The notes beneath the pieces were generated by a model. The model worked only from the letters and a program-made list of their open reading frames with translations. It was not told where the DNA came from and searched no databases. The position numbers and the translations under genes were made by a program. Shown here one piece after another: positions 17,361-25,016 of a stretch of 64,000 nucleotides of DNA (position 1 is the first letter of the stretch; the number at the start of each line of letters is the position of its first letter). Origin of the DNA: CAYZBF01 sp964476585 (GTDB lineage: Bacteria; Hydrothermota; UBA3072); contig CAYZBF010000004.1 of the NCBI GenBank assembly GCA_964476585.1, forward strand, positions 38,391-102,390, given 5' to 3'.

Positions 17361-18464
17361 CTATATCCTTATATAGTTCATAGGGTTCACTGCTTTACCC
17401 GATTCCCTTACCTCAAAATGTAGCATTGGTTCCTTTGCCGAGCCAGTTTGTCCTACTTTTCCAATTACAGAGCCTTCTCCAACATGATCTCCATTTTCTA
17501 CTGTTGTTGTAGAGAGATGAGAATACAAACTGATGTATCCTCCACCGTGATCTATCAAAACTATCTTGCCGTACCCGAGGAAGTTATCACTAAATACCAC
17601 TCTGCCAGGCGCTACTGCTTTTATATCCTCTCCCCACTTTGCTTTGATATCGATGCCTTTGTTTAGTGTAACAGTTCCATATCGTTCGTGCCTTTTCCTG
17701 CCAAAATAACCTGTTATCAATCCATCTACGGGAAGTATAAGTTGTTTTTTTTCAAAGTAGGCACAGCCTTCACCCATTTCATTTGTAGAGAGAGTTTTTA
17801 TGAGTTCTTCAAGATCCTTCATAGCCTGTTTCATCTCTTTAGACATCTTTATTGTTTTCTTACGCTCCGTTTCAATTTTTGTGAGATATTCGCTTTTTTC
17901 CTTTTTATCTTTCTTTAATTCCTTTTCTTGTTTCTCTACCTCCACATATATCTTTTCCAGAACTGATAGTTTTCCTTCTATTTGAGATTTTTTTAATTTA
18001 AGACGATCATCCAATTGCATGACTTCTGTTAAGACCCTTCTATCCTGATCTGCTATGAGAGATAAATATTTCATTCTTTTCAATGCATCACTAAATGAGT
18101 AGGAGAGAAGGACTACAGCTATTGGATGCAGGGGACCATGTATATATATCTCCTTTATACGCTTCTTCAGTATGTTACGTTTTTCATTTAAGCGATAATC
18201 AAGTTCCTCAATTAATAGTCCTATGTTTTTAATCTCTTCAGAGGTTATTTCTTTCATGCGGCAGAGTTCACCGATTAGTTCTCTATTGAGGTCTATCTCT
18301 TTATCTAGTTCCCGGATGTTTCTCAATATTCCGCTCTCTTCTCCCTTTAATTGTGAAATCTTTTCTTTTTGGTTTTTTAATCTTTCCCGCAGTATTTGTA
18401 ATCGTTCCTCTGGTGACTCTACAGTTGTGGCAAGAATTGATAGGATAATGACCAAGTAGTTCAT
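17361..18464 (-). CDS. envC: EnvC-like murein hydrolase activator (degenerate LytM domain)
   Basis: A 367-aa exported protein: signal peptide, then a long coiled coil (about 20-225) and a C-terminal M23/LytM domain (about 245-367). Two residues needed for zinc peptidase activity are replaced: the first His ligand (H-X3-D becomes N-X3-D in NKGID) and the first His of HXH (MLHFEV instead of HLHFEV). The Asp, SLYSHL His and last His remain. EnvC-type proteins are inactive as peptidases and instead activate cell-division amidases, so that role is inferred. No FtsEX or amidase gene is in the window. Confidence 0.85.
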   Translation of the reverse strand: MNYLVIILSILATTVESPEERLQILRERLKNQKEKISQLKGEESGILRNIRELDKEIDLNRELIGELCRMKEITSEEIKNIGLLIEELDYRLNEKRNILKKRIKEIYIHGPLHPIAVVLLSYSFSDALKRMKYLSLIADQDRRVLTEVMQLDDRLKLKKSQIEGKLSVLEKIYVEVEKQEKELKKDKKEKSEYLTKIETERKKTIKMSKEMKQAMKDLEELIKTLSTNEMGEGCAYFEKKQLILPVDGLITGYFGRKRHERYGTVTLNKGIDIKAKWGEDIKAVAPGRVVFSDNFLGYGKIVLIDHGGGYISLYSHLSTTTVENGDHVGEGSVIGKVGQTGSAKEPMLHFEVRESGKAVNPMNYIRI

Positions 18465-18467
18465 CTA

Positions 18468-18602
18468 TCACCCAAGTAAATCTTCATCCATCTGAAGCTC
18501 ATGTTCTGAAAGTTTTCCACTTCTTTTGAATAGGGAAGCTATACGATTTTTAAACCCTATTAAAATACCTATAAGTACTATGATAAAATTTCTTCTAGTC
18601 AT
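18468..18602 (-). CDS. Small single-pass membrane protein (44 aa)
   Basis: A short gene between era and envC that is easily missed. ATG at 18602 overlaps the era stop by 8 bp (ATGACTAG), the same overlap seen at four other junctions here; its TGA is 3 bp before the envC ATG. The product starts MTRRNFIIVLIGILIGF, a basic N-terminus plus one hydrophobic helix, then a basic stretch and an acidic tail (HELQMDEDLLG). TRRNFI resembles a twin-arginine motif, but there is no signal-peptidase site, so a plain N-terminal anchor is as likely. Function unknown; the tight packing argues that it is translated. Confidence 0.6.
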   Translation of the reverse strand: MTRRNFIIVLIGILIGFKNRIASLFKRSGKLSEHELQMDEDLLG

Positions 18603-19443
18603 AATATCCGAGTCTTTTCACATCCTTTTTATTCTTTCTCCAGTTCTTTTTAACCTTTACCCAAGTATTGAGGTATATATGTTTATCAAGAAATTTTTCC
18701 ATATCCCTTCTTGCCATAGAAGCAACCTTTTTCAATTTTTTTCCACCCTTACCTATTATAATACCCTTTTGTGATTCCTTTTCAACATATATATTGATAT
18801 CTATTCTTCCGTCTTTCATCGCAACTACCTGAATGGCAGTAGAATATGGGATCTCCTGTTTATATTCATCGAGCACCTTTTCTCTCATTATCTCAGCTAT
18901 GAAAAACCGAAGAGGTCGGTCAGAGAGAAATTCTGGTGGGTAGAATAAATGTTCTTCTGGTAGATACTCAAGGATAAGAGGAATAAGTTTTTCTACATTC
19001 TCTCCCGTCAGTGCAGATATTGAAAGTACTTTGACAAATGGATCTTCGTCAATGGAATTTCTTAGTTCCTGTAACTCCTCACGAGTGATTTTGTCAATCT
19101 TGTTTATCAGGAGAAAGATTGGAGCTTTGATGTGAGAGAGGATTTTGGTTGGAATGTCTTGATGTTCAGGTGATATAAGAATTAGCGCAAGATCCGTGTC
19201 TTCGGTTGCACGTTTTATCTGGCTCTGCATAGCGTTATCCAATTCGTTTCTTGGTTTGAAATATCCTGGTGTGTCAAGGAAAATAATTTGATTGTCGCCT
19301 TCGGTCCAGATGCCAAGGATTTTATGCCTTGTGGTTTGTGGTTTATTTGTGATGATAGAGAGATTTTTCTCGACCAAGCGATTCAAGACGGTTGATTTTC
19401 CTACATTTGGTTTTCCAATTATTGCGACATATCCAGCTTTCAT
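18595..19443 (-). CDS. era: GTPase Era
   Basis: Ribosome-assembly GTPase acting on 16S rRNA. The 282-aa product has G1 GKPNVGKS (10-17), the switch I segment NKPQTTRHKILGI, G3 DTPGYF, G4 NKID and a C-terminal KH domain with GIIIGKGGKKLKKV. The start is placed at ATG 19443: a longer frame from GTG 19500 would run through the promoter (-35 at 19473-19478, -10 at 19451-19456), and MKAGYVAIIG is the family N-terminus. With 7 bp between -10 and ATG the mRNA is leaderless or nearly so. First gene of an eight-gene operon reaching uppP. Confidence 0.95.
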   Translation of the reverse strand: MKAGYVAIIGKPNVGKSTVLNRLVEKNLSIITNKPQTTRHKILGIWTEGDNQIIFLDTPGYFKPRNELDNAMQSQIKRATEDTDLALILISPEHQDIPTKILSHIKAPIFLLINKIDKITREELQELRNSIDEDPFVKVLSISALTGENVEKLIPLILEYLPEEHLFYPPEFLSDRPLRFFIAEIMREKVLDEYKQEIPYSTAIQVVAMKDGRIDINIYVEKESQKGIIIGKGGKKLKKVASMARRDMEKFLDKHIYLNTWVKVKKNWRKNKKDVKRLGYYD

Positions 19444-19450
19444 ACCCCCA

Positions 19451-19478
19451 AATATATCTTGAGGTAGTTCAAAGTCAA
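19451..19478 (-). promoter_or_regulatory. Leaderless promoter of the era operon
   Basis: On the - strand: TTGACT (19478-19473), 16-bp spacer, TATATT (19456-19451), 7 bp (TGGGGGT), then ATG at 19443. A GGGGG run lies too close to the ATG to be an ordinary Shine-Dalgarno site. Just upstream is a CACAGAGACACAGAGG repeat (19490-19505) that resembles one at 47937-47953. Confidence 0.75.
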
Positions 19479-19628
19479 GGTCTTTTAGCCACAGAGACAC
19501 AGAGGGAGTCGCTTCGCTTTATTGCAAGCTACTTTATGCGCCTCTTCCCAGAAGTAATCTCGCCTTTTTACGAAAGACCTATGAAGATTAATCAGAGAAA
19601 AATCATAAAACTCTAAATCCATTAACTC

Positions 19629-19656
19629 TTGACAATTGTATTTTTTTCTTTATTGT
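19629..19656 (+). promoter_or_regulatory. Promoter of the diguanylate cyclase gene
   Basis: TTGACA at 19629-19634, 16-bp spacer, TATTGT at 19651-19656. The start codon is 30 bp downstream with GAGGAGA between, so this promoter gives a leader with a ribosome binding site. It is divergent from the era promoter. Confidence 0.65.
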
Positions 19657-19686
19657 TTCAGATGCCATTCTCGAGGAGATTAAAAG

Positions 19687-21192
19687 ATGATTAATTATGA
19701 TATAAATCAGGTTATAAAAGATATCTCAAATTTTATTAGAGATGTTTACTTCGTCCATGAAAAGGAACGAATTATAGAGCAGACACTTAAGGCGGTCGTT
19801 AAGATGGCTCACTGTGACTCCTCTTCGTTATTTCTTTTGACGGATAATCCTAAAAGCTTAGCATACGACTATAAACACGGAGAAAGCAAAATCACCACCC
19901 ATAAGAGCACTGCCGGATTAAACTCAGGGATCTCTGATAAAATTCTAAAGGATGGTGAGGTTATTGTGATTAAGGATACCAATGAGATTTTAGAGCTGAA
20001 TCCAAAGATGAAGGAGAAGCAACTGAAGTCTTTCGCCGCGTTTCCCATCATAATCGGTAATAATGTAGAAGGAATCCTATATATAAACTATATCAATTCC
20101 AGAATCCCTGAAAATTTTGATGAATATTCAGTCTCATGGATGAAACTCTTCTCTACCATTGTTGCTTCAGCCATTTTTGATGCCAGACTTTATTATAGAT
20201 TGGACAAAGCACTGAAGGATCTCAAGATTTCCTTTGAGATTAGCCGTTCTTTGTTGTCGGTCTTTGATCTGGAGGAACTTGTAGATAAAATATTTGAGGA
20301 AATAACTAATAGATTCGGATATGAGCTTATTGCGCTCTTTATTAGAGATGAAAAAGATGGCTATATTACTATGAATTATACATTAGAAGCGTTAAAGAAT
20401 TTTATCGGGTTAAAATTTAAGGTAGGAGGAAAAGGTATTGTTGGGAAGGTGGCAGGAACTGGAGAACCATACTATGCCCCTGATGTCTCTTCGGATGAAT
20501 TTTATTCAGCAGCCCTTAAAGATGTTAAATCCGAGTTCGCCATTCCCTTAAAAATAGGTGATAGAGTAATAGGAGTGCTGGATATCGAGAGTTTTAAATT
20601 GGATGATTTTTCAGAAGATACCAGAAATCTATTGTTATCCATGGGGGTTCATATAGCAATAGCGTTTGGGAAAGCAAGATTATATGAAAAAACAAAGAGA
20701 TTATCAGGAGAAGATCCATTGACAGGTATATTAAACCGAAGACGGCTGGCGGAAGCGATAAACAGGGAAATTGAACGCTCAAAACGACACGGAACCAAAT
20801 TCTCCCTATTATTTCTTGATCTTGATAATTTTAAAGAATTTAATGATAGATATGGGCATTCCCAGGGAGATAAAATACTCATAGGCTATTCTAATATAAT
20901 AAAAAAGCTTTTTCGTAAAGGAGACATATTTGGTAGATATGGAGGTGACGAATTCTTAGCACTTCTTTATCAAACAGATGTAGCTCATGCAGAAGAAGTA
21001 GCAAAAAGGATGTTAAATAAAGTAACGAATGATGACAGTGTTCTTGGTTTAGCATTCTCTATCGGGATTTCAGGTTTTCCTGAAAATGGATATTTTTTTA
21101 AAGAACTTGTAGATGCTGCGGATCGCGCTTGTTATAAAGCAAAAGAAAAAGGTGGCAGTAGAATAGTTGTTGCTTTAAAAAAACAGGATTAA
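19687..21192 (+). CDS. Diguanylate cyclase with two GAF domains
   Basis: A 501-aa soluble signalling protein: GAF 1 (about 20-165), GAF 2 (about 190-330) and a GGDEF domain (about 345-500). The catalytic motif is intact (RYGGDEFLALL) and the product-inhibition I-site RKGD lies five residues before it, so an active, feedback-inhibited c-di-GMP synthase is expected. DPLTGILNRRRL begins the catalytic domain. GAF domains usually sense small molecules or redox state; the ligand is unknown. Single-gene unit with its own promoter. No PilZ or EAL protein is seen in the window. Confidence 0.92.
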   Translation: MINYDINQVIKDISNFIRDVYFVHEKERIIEQTLKAVVKMAHCDSSSLFLLTDNPKSLAYDYKHGESKITTHKSTAGLNSGISDKILKDGEVIVIKDTNEILELNPKMKEKQLKSFAAFPIIIGNNVEGILYINYINSRIPENFDEYSVSWMKLFSTIVASAIFDARLYYRLDKALKDLKISFEISRSLLSVFDLEELVDKIFEEITNRFGYELIALFIRDEKDGYITMNYTLEALKNFIGLKFKVGGKGIVGKVAGTGEPYYAPDVSSDEFYSAALKDVKSEFAIPLKIGDRVIGVLDIESFKLDDFSEDTRNLLLSMGVHIAIAFGKARLYEKTKRLSGEDPLTGILNRRRLAEAINREIERSKRHGTKFSLLFLDLDNFKEFNDRYGHSQGDKILIGYSNIIKKLFRKGDIFGRYGGDEFLALLYQTDVAHAEEVAKRMLNKVTNDDSVLGLAFSIGISGFPENGYFFKELVDAADRACYKAKEKGGSRIVVALKKQD

Positions 21193-21234
21193 GATTTTTT
21201 CTCATTCTTCTCATTATATACATTCATTTACCAA

Positions 21235-21380
21235 TAAGACAGTCGCTTCACCCCAATTAAAAATGAGAGAGGTCGAGGGGTCAAGATAAAACTACAGAAA
21301 AGTAAGACCAAAAGCCTTACCATAATTTTACTACTCACTAACCGTCTAACCGACACATTCCTTTGCGGTCTTGCGGGAAA
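21235..21380. repeat. Composite degenerate repeats in the spacer before map
   Basis: AGTCGCTTCACCCCAATTAA (21241-21260) resembles the edges of repeats near 5060, 22450 and 52669. GTCGAGGGGTCAAG follows, like 2703 and 4958. The complementary strand at 21330-21356 reads GTTAGACG-GTTAGTGA-GTAGT, an octamer repeat. TTTGCGGTCTTGCGGG (21362-21377) is like CGCGAAGTTCGCAAAGAG at 22377-22394. No gene is seen. Confidence 0.45.
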
Positions 21381-21408
21381 TTAATTGGGTAAGTCTTGGT
21401 AGATACTC

Positions 21409-21437
21409 TTGACAGATATGGAAGAGTACAATATTAT
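21409..21437 (+). promoter_or_regulatory. Leaderless promoter of map
   Basis: TTGACA at 21409-21414, 17-bp spacer, TATTAT at 21432-21437, then exactly 6 bp (CCAGTT) to ATG 21444. The expected transcription start is the A of the ATG. Confidence 0.8.
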
Positions 21438-21443
21438 CCAGTT

Positions 21444-22256
21444 ATGATAATAATAAAGAGCGAGAGAGAGATTGAATGTATTAAAAAGTCATCATATCTT
21501 CTGGCAAAGACCTTCGAACACGTAAAAGACCTGATTTCCCCTGGCATAACGACACAGGAACTTGATGAAGAAATTGAAGATTACATCCTGAGTATGGGTG
21601 CAAGCCCTGCATTTAAGGGATATCAAGGATATCCTGCGTCTGCTTGCATATCAAACAATGAAGTCGTAATCCACGGAATTCCAGATGAAACAAAGCTCAA
21701 GTCAGGAGATATAGTGGGGATTGATATAGGTGTTGAATATAAGGGCTGTTTTAGCGATGCAGCTTATACGTTTGGAGTGGATGAAATATCTAAAGAGTCC
21801 CAAAAGCTCTTGAAGACCACAAGGCGAGCTCTATTCAAAGCAATTGAGCAAGCAAGGATAGGAAATAGAATAGGTGATATGTCGCATGTAATTCAAGAGA
21901 CAGCAGAAAGAGCAGGATATAGTGTGGTTAGGGAGTTTGTCGGTCATGGTGTTGGACGGAAATTACATGAGGATCCTCCAATACCAAATTTTGGAAGGAG
22001 AGGAGTTGGTCCCCGACTGAAAAAGGGAATGACGTTAGCTATAGAGCCAATGATAAATACGGGGACTTTTAAGGTAAAAGTGTTAGATGATGGTTGGACT
22101 GTAGTAACCAAAGACAGGAAGCCCTCTGCACACTATGAACATACAATACTTATAACTGATAGTGAAGCTCAGATTTTGACTGATTCTTCACTCTATGAGG
22201 GGATAAAACTAGAGATGAATAATAGCCGCAGAGGTACAAACTTTAATGCAAAATGA
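21444..22256 (+). CDS. map: Methionine aminopeptidase, type I
   Basis: Removes the initiator Met from nascent proteins. The 270-aa product starts MIIIKSEREIECIKKSSYLL. Metal ligands are in place: GIDIGVEYKGCFSDAAYTF (two Asp), GHGVGRKLHEDPP (His), AIEPMI (Glu) and AHYEHTILIT (Glu). An in-frame TTG at 21396 would extend the protein by 16 residues, but that extension is the promoter itself, so ATG 21444 is chosen. The C-terminus is about 20 residues longer than minimal enzymes. No ribosome binding site can exist upstream; initiation should be leaderless. Confidence 0.95.
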   Translation: MIIIKSEREIECIKKSSYLLAKTFEHVKDLISPGITTQELDEEIEDYILSMGASPAFKGYQGYPASACISNNEVVIHGIPDETKLKSGDIVGIDIGVEYKGCFSDAAYTFGVDEISKESQKLLKTTRRALFKAIEQARIGNRIGDMSHVIQETAERAGYSVVREFVGHGVGRKLHEDPPIPNFGRRGVGPRLKKGMTLAIEPMINTGTFKVKVLDDGWTVVTKDRKPSAHYEHTILITDSEAQILTDSSLYEGIKLEMNNSRRGTNFNAK

Positions 22257-22261
22257 AGAAT

Positions 22262-22289
22262 GTCTACCTGTGCCGTTGGCACAGCAGAC
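22262..22289 (+). terminator. Hairpin after map
   Basis: CTGTGCC-GTT-GGCACAG forms a 7-bp GC-rich stem with further imperfect pairing outside (GTCT/AGAC), a few bases after the map stop. No U-run follows, so it is a weak terminator candidate or an mRNA 3'-end structure. Confidence 0.4.
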
Positions 22290-22300
22290 AGGCAAAATGT

Positions 22301-22337
22301 TCACCCCATTAAATAATTTTGTATTTAACGGGGCAAG
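22301..22337. repeat. REP-like hairpin repeat, copy 2
   Basis: CCCC-A-TTAAATA, a 6-nt loop, TATTTAA-C-GGGG, then CAAG. Same flanks and layout as the copy at 4050-4086; the stem differs by a compensatory G-C to T-A change. It is followed by CTCGCGAAGTTCGCAAAGAG (22374-22393) and a degenerate heptamer array (22423-22456), all before the next gene. Confidence 0.6.
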
Positions 22338-22475
22338 AAGTGCAAAATATACTGCACCACCATTAATCTCTCGCGAAGTTCGCAAAGAGACTAAGAAATA
22401 AATAGTGAGGTGAATCAGGGACTTTTAAATTTTCAATTTGCATTTTTCAATGAAGCAAAGCTTCGGGAGGTAAAA

Positions 22476-22778
22476 ATGGTAGGCAAAGAGAAACAAAAAA
22501 CCAGAACAATTGATCTTGATTTCGAGAAGTCAGAGACAAAATACTCCAATCTCGTCGTCTTGAGCCATTCACAAGCAGAGTTTATAATTGATTTTGCCCG
22601 AATACTACCGGGTATGAAGAGGCCTGAGGTCCAGGATAGGATAGTTTTGACACCCCTTCACGCAAAACTTCTGCTCAATGCACTATCCGAGAATCTAAAG
22701 AAATACGAGGGGAGATTTGGAAACATTGAAATTCCTGCAGGTGTAAAAGAAGGCATGGGAATGGGTTTTAAGGCGTAA
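22476..22778 (+). CDS. DUF3467-family protein
   Basis: A 100-aa protein of the DUF3467 family: YSNLVVLSHSQAEFIIDFARILPG, then VQDRIVLTPLHAKLLLNALSENLKKYE. ATG 22476 follows GGGAGG with 5 bp spacing; an in-frame extension to 22410 would translate the repeat array and is rejected. The stop overlaps the dNTPase ATG by 1 bp (TAATG), so the two are translationally coupled. The function of the family is not known to me; the coupling suggests a link to nucleotide or DNA metabolism. Confidence 0.82.
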   Translation: MVGKEKQKTRTIDLDFEKSETKYSNLVVLSHSQAEFIIDFARILPGMKRPEVQDRIVLTPLHAKLLLNALSENLKKYEGRFGNIEIPAGVKEGMGMGFKA

Positions 22779-23923
22779 TGAAGAAATTAAGAGAGCAATT
22801 GGAGGAAGAAAATAAAACTCTATCCACCTATGCAGTGAAATCGGGAAATAGCAGAGGGAGAGTCTACGATGAACCCCCGACTAAATACCGCACGCCTTTT
22901 ATGAGGGATAGGGATCGCATTATTCATGCCACAGCCTTCAGACGGCTGGAATATAAAACCCAGGTTTTCGTTAATCATGAGGGAGATTATTATAGGACGA
23001 GGTTGACTCACGCCTTGGAAGTTCAGCAGATTGCACGAACAATTGCCAAGGCATTAGGACTAAACGAGATATTAACTGAGGCAATAAGTCTTGCCCATGA
23101 TATTGGACACACACCCTTTGGACATGCTGGTGAAGTTATGTTAAATGAGTTGATGCGGGATTTTGGAGGATTCGAGCATAATGTCCATGGGCTTCGCGTT
23201 GTTGATATACTGGAGCAAAAATATCCTAATTTTAGGGGCCTAAATCTATGCTATGAGACGAGAGAAGGTATAATAAAGCATGAATCCGAGTACGATTCAG
23301 CACATAAAGTTGGAGACGAATTTAGCGTGAATAAATCTCCTTCTCTGGAAGCACAGGTGGTAAATCTTGCTGATGAGATTGCATATAATGCTCATGATCT
23401 TGATGATGGCCTTAAGTCTAAATATCTCAAGCTTAAACAATTAGCTGAAGTTGAATTATGGAAGTCCATATTTGATAAAGTCAATCCAGATTTGAGTGAA
23501 CAGGATAAGATTTATGCAGCAATCAGGGAATTTATAAAACTTGAGGTTAATGATTCTATTGAAAATTCGAGTAGAATGATTGAGGAGAGGAATATTAAGA
23601 ACCTGCAGGATGTATACTCTTCCGAGCCTGCGATCAGATTCTCTCGCAAGCTGGAATCCCCTAATAGGCAACTCAAAGATTTTTTAAGGGAGAATCTATA
23701 CCGATATTATAAGGTGGTTAAGATTCAGGAAAAATCCAAGAGGATTATTGAGGTGCTCTTTACTATTTATATAAAAAATATTAATCAACTTCCCCCTCAA
23801 TTCATTAAAATGATTGATGAGTTTAGTGAAGAGAGGGTAGTTGCTGACTATATCGCTGGGATGACAGACCGTTTTGCCCAGGATGAATACGAAAGGTTTT
23901 TCTTTCCGTTCACCAAGATGTGA
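22778..23923 (+). CDS. dNTP triphosphohydrolase (dGTPase-like)
   Basis: A 381-aa HD-domain enzyme that hydrolyses dNTPs to nucleoside and triphosphate. HD ligands are seen in RLTHALEVQQIA (His), LAHDIGHTPFGH (His-Asp) and the ADEIAYNAHDLDD segment (Asp). FRRLEYKTQVF at the N-terminus is characteristic of the dGTPase family. It may control dNTP pools or defend against phage; sequence does not decide. It is coupled to the DUF3467 gene and its 3' end overlaps the likely start region of lptF. Confidence 0.92.
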   Translation: MKKLREQLEEENKTLSTYAVKSGNSRGRVYDEPPTKYRTPFMRDRDRIIHATAFRRLEYKTQVFVNHEGDYYRTRLTHALEVQQIARTIAKALGLNEILTEAISLAHDIGHTPFGHAGEVMLNELMRDFGGFEHNVHGLRVVDILEQKYPNFRGLNLCYETREGIIKHESEYDSAHKVGDEFSVNKSPSLEAQVVNLADEIAYNAHDLDDGLKSKYLKLKQLAEVELWKSIFDKVNPDLSEQDKIYAAIREFIKLEVNDSIENSSRMIEERNIKNLQDVYSSEPAIRFSRKLESPNRQLKDFLRENLYRYYKVVKIQEKSKRIIEVLFTIYIKNINQLPPQFIKMIDEFSEERVVADYIAGMTDRFAQDEYERFFFPFTKM

Positions 23924-25016
23924 GATTCCCGTTCTCCACAAATATCTTCTTAAACAAGGGATAACACCCTTTGTGGCAGGTATTCTCCTGTTTACGTTTA
24001 TACTTCTTATGGACAGAGTTTTTCAGTTATTTGATCTGTTAATAGGGAAACAGGTTGGGATAATAAAGGTCTTTATGATCTTTATGTACAGTTTGCCTTT
24101 TATTATTGCCCTTACTGTCCCTATGGGGGTTTTAGTAACTACAATAGCATCCTATGGTAGGATGAGTGGAGATTCTGAAATCCTTGCTCTTAGAGCTTTA
24201 GGAATAACTCCACTGAGGCTTATGGGTCCATTCCTTTTTATATCCGGTGTAATAGCAATAGGAATGAGTTTATTCAATATTTACGTACTCCCTGAGGCGA
24301 ACTATAAATTGAAAAAACGATTAGTCGAGGTTTCCAGATCACGTCCAACATTAAGGTTATATGAGAGTAGATTTAATGAGATCAGTCGTGGATACACTCT
24401 CTGGGCTGACTCAATTGACCATGCAAAATCTAAGCTTACAGGCGTTAAGATATATGAGGAGTTACCAGAGGAATCGCCCAGGGTTATTTATGCAAGGGTA
24501 GGGGAAATGAATGTAGTAGGAGATAGTCTCACCCTTATTCTCAGTGATGGTGAGCTCCATCGATTTGATCCATCCGAACCATCAAGTTACAGGATATTAA
24601 AATTTTCTCACCAGGTTATGTCAATACCACTTGGAGGAAAGAAAAGTGCTAACGTAATGCGTAGTGCGAGGGAAATGAACCTTAAGCAATTACTAGAGTA
24701 TTCACGTCAGGCACGTTCGAAACGTAACAAATGGCGTTATTTATTGGAGGCGCATAAAAAATTCTCTATTCCATTTGCTTCCATCGTATTCGTTATCCTT
24801 GGAGTCCCTCTTGGTATGTGGGTAAGACAGGGTGGTCTTGGTAATGGTATCACGCTTAGTTTCTTAATGTTTATGGTGTATTATATAATGCTGGCTGGTG
24901 GTGAGGAGATATGCGAGAGAGGTAATCTATATCCTTCTATCTCTATGTGGACTCCTAATATAGTATTGGGGCTTTTAGGCATAATCCTGTTTTTCAAGGT
25001 AATATATGGGAAATAA
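23883..25016 (+). CDS. lptF: LPS export permease LptF
   Basis: Inner-membrane subunit of the LptB2FG lipopolysaccharide transporter. The roughly 377-aa product has the N-terminal YLLKQGITPFVAGILLFTFILLMDRVFQL, TM segments 2-3 with a conserved ALRALGITPLRLMGPF segment, a periplasmic beta-jellyroll (about 140-260) and three C-terminal TM segments. The start is uncertain: ATG 23883 and TTG 23874 lie inside dgt and lack a good ribosome site, while an ATT at 23925 just after the dgt stop would give the usual short N-terminus. LptB and LptA/C are not in the window. Confidence 0.9.
   Translation: MNTKGFSFRSPRCEIPVLHKYLLKQGITPFVAGILLFTFILLMDRVFQLFDLLIGKQVGIIKVFMIFMYSLPFIIALTVPMGVLVTTIASYGRMSGDSEILALRALGITPLRLMGPFLFISGVIAIGMSLFNIYVLPEANYKLKKRLVEVSRSRPTLRLYESRFNEISRGYTLWADSIDHAKSKLTGVKIYEELPEESPRVIYARVGEMNVVGDSLTLILSDGELHRFDPSEPSSYRILKFSHQVMSIPLGGKKSANVMRSAREMNLKQLLEYSRQARSKRNKWRYLLEAHKKFSIPFASIVFVILGVPLGMWVRQGGLGNGITLSFLMFMVYYIMLAGGEEICERGNLYPSISMWTPNIVLGLLGIILFFKVIYGK

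Noticed and set aside
19444..19500. Longer N-terminus for Era (GTG 19500)
   Set aside because: It would translate the promoter, and Era proteins start just before GKPNVGKS.
21396..21443. Longer N-terminus for methionine aminopeptidase (TTG 21396)
   Set aside because: The extra codons are the -35/-10 promoter; the family N-terminus begins at ATG 21444.
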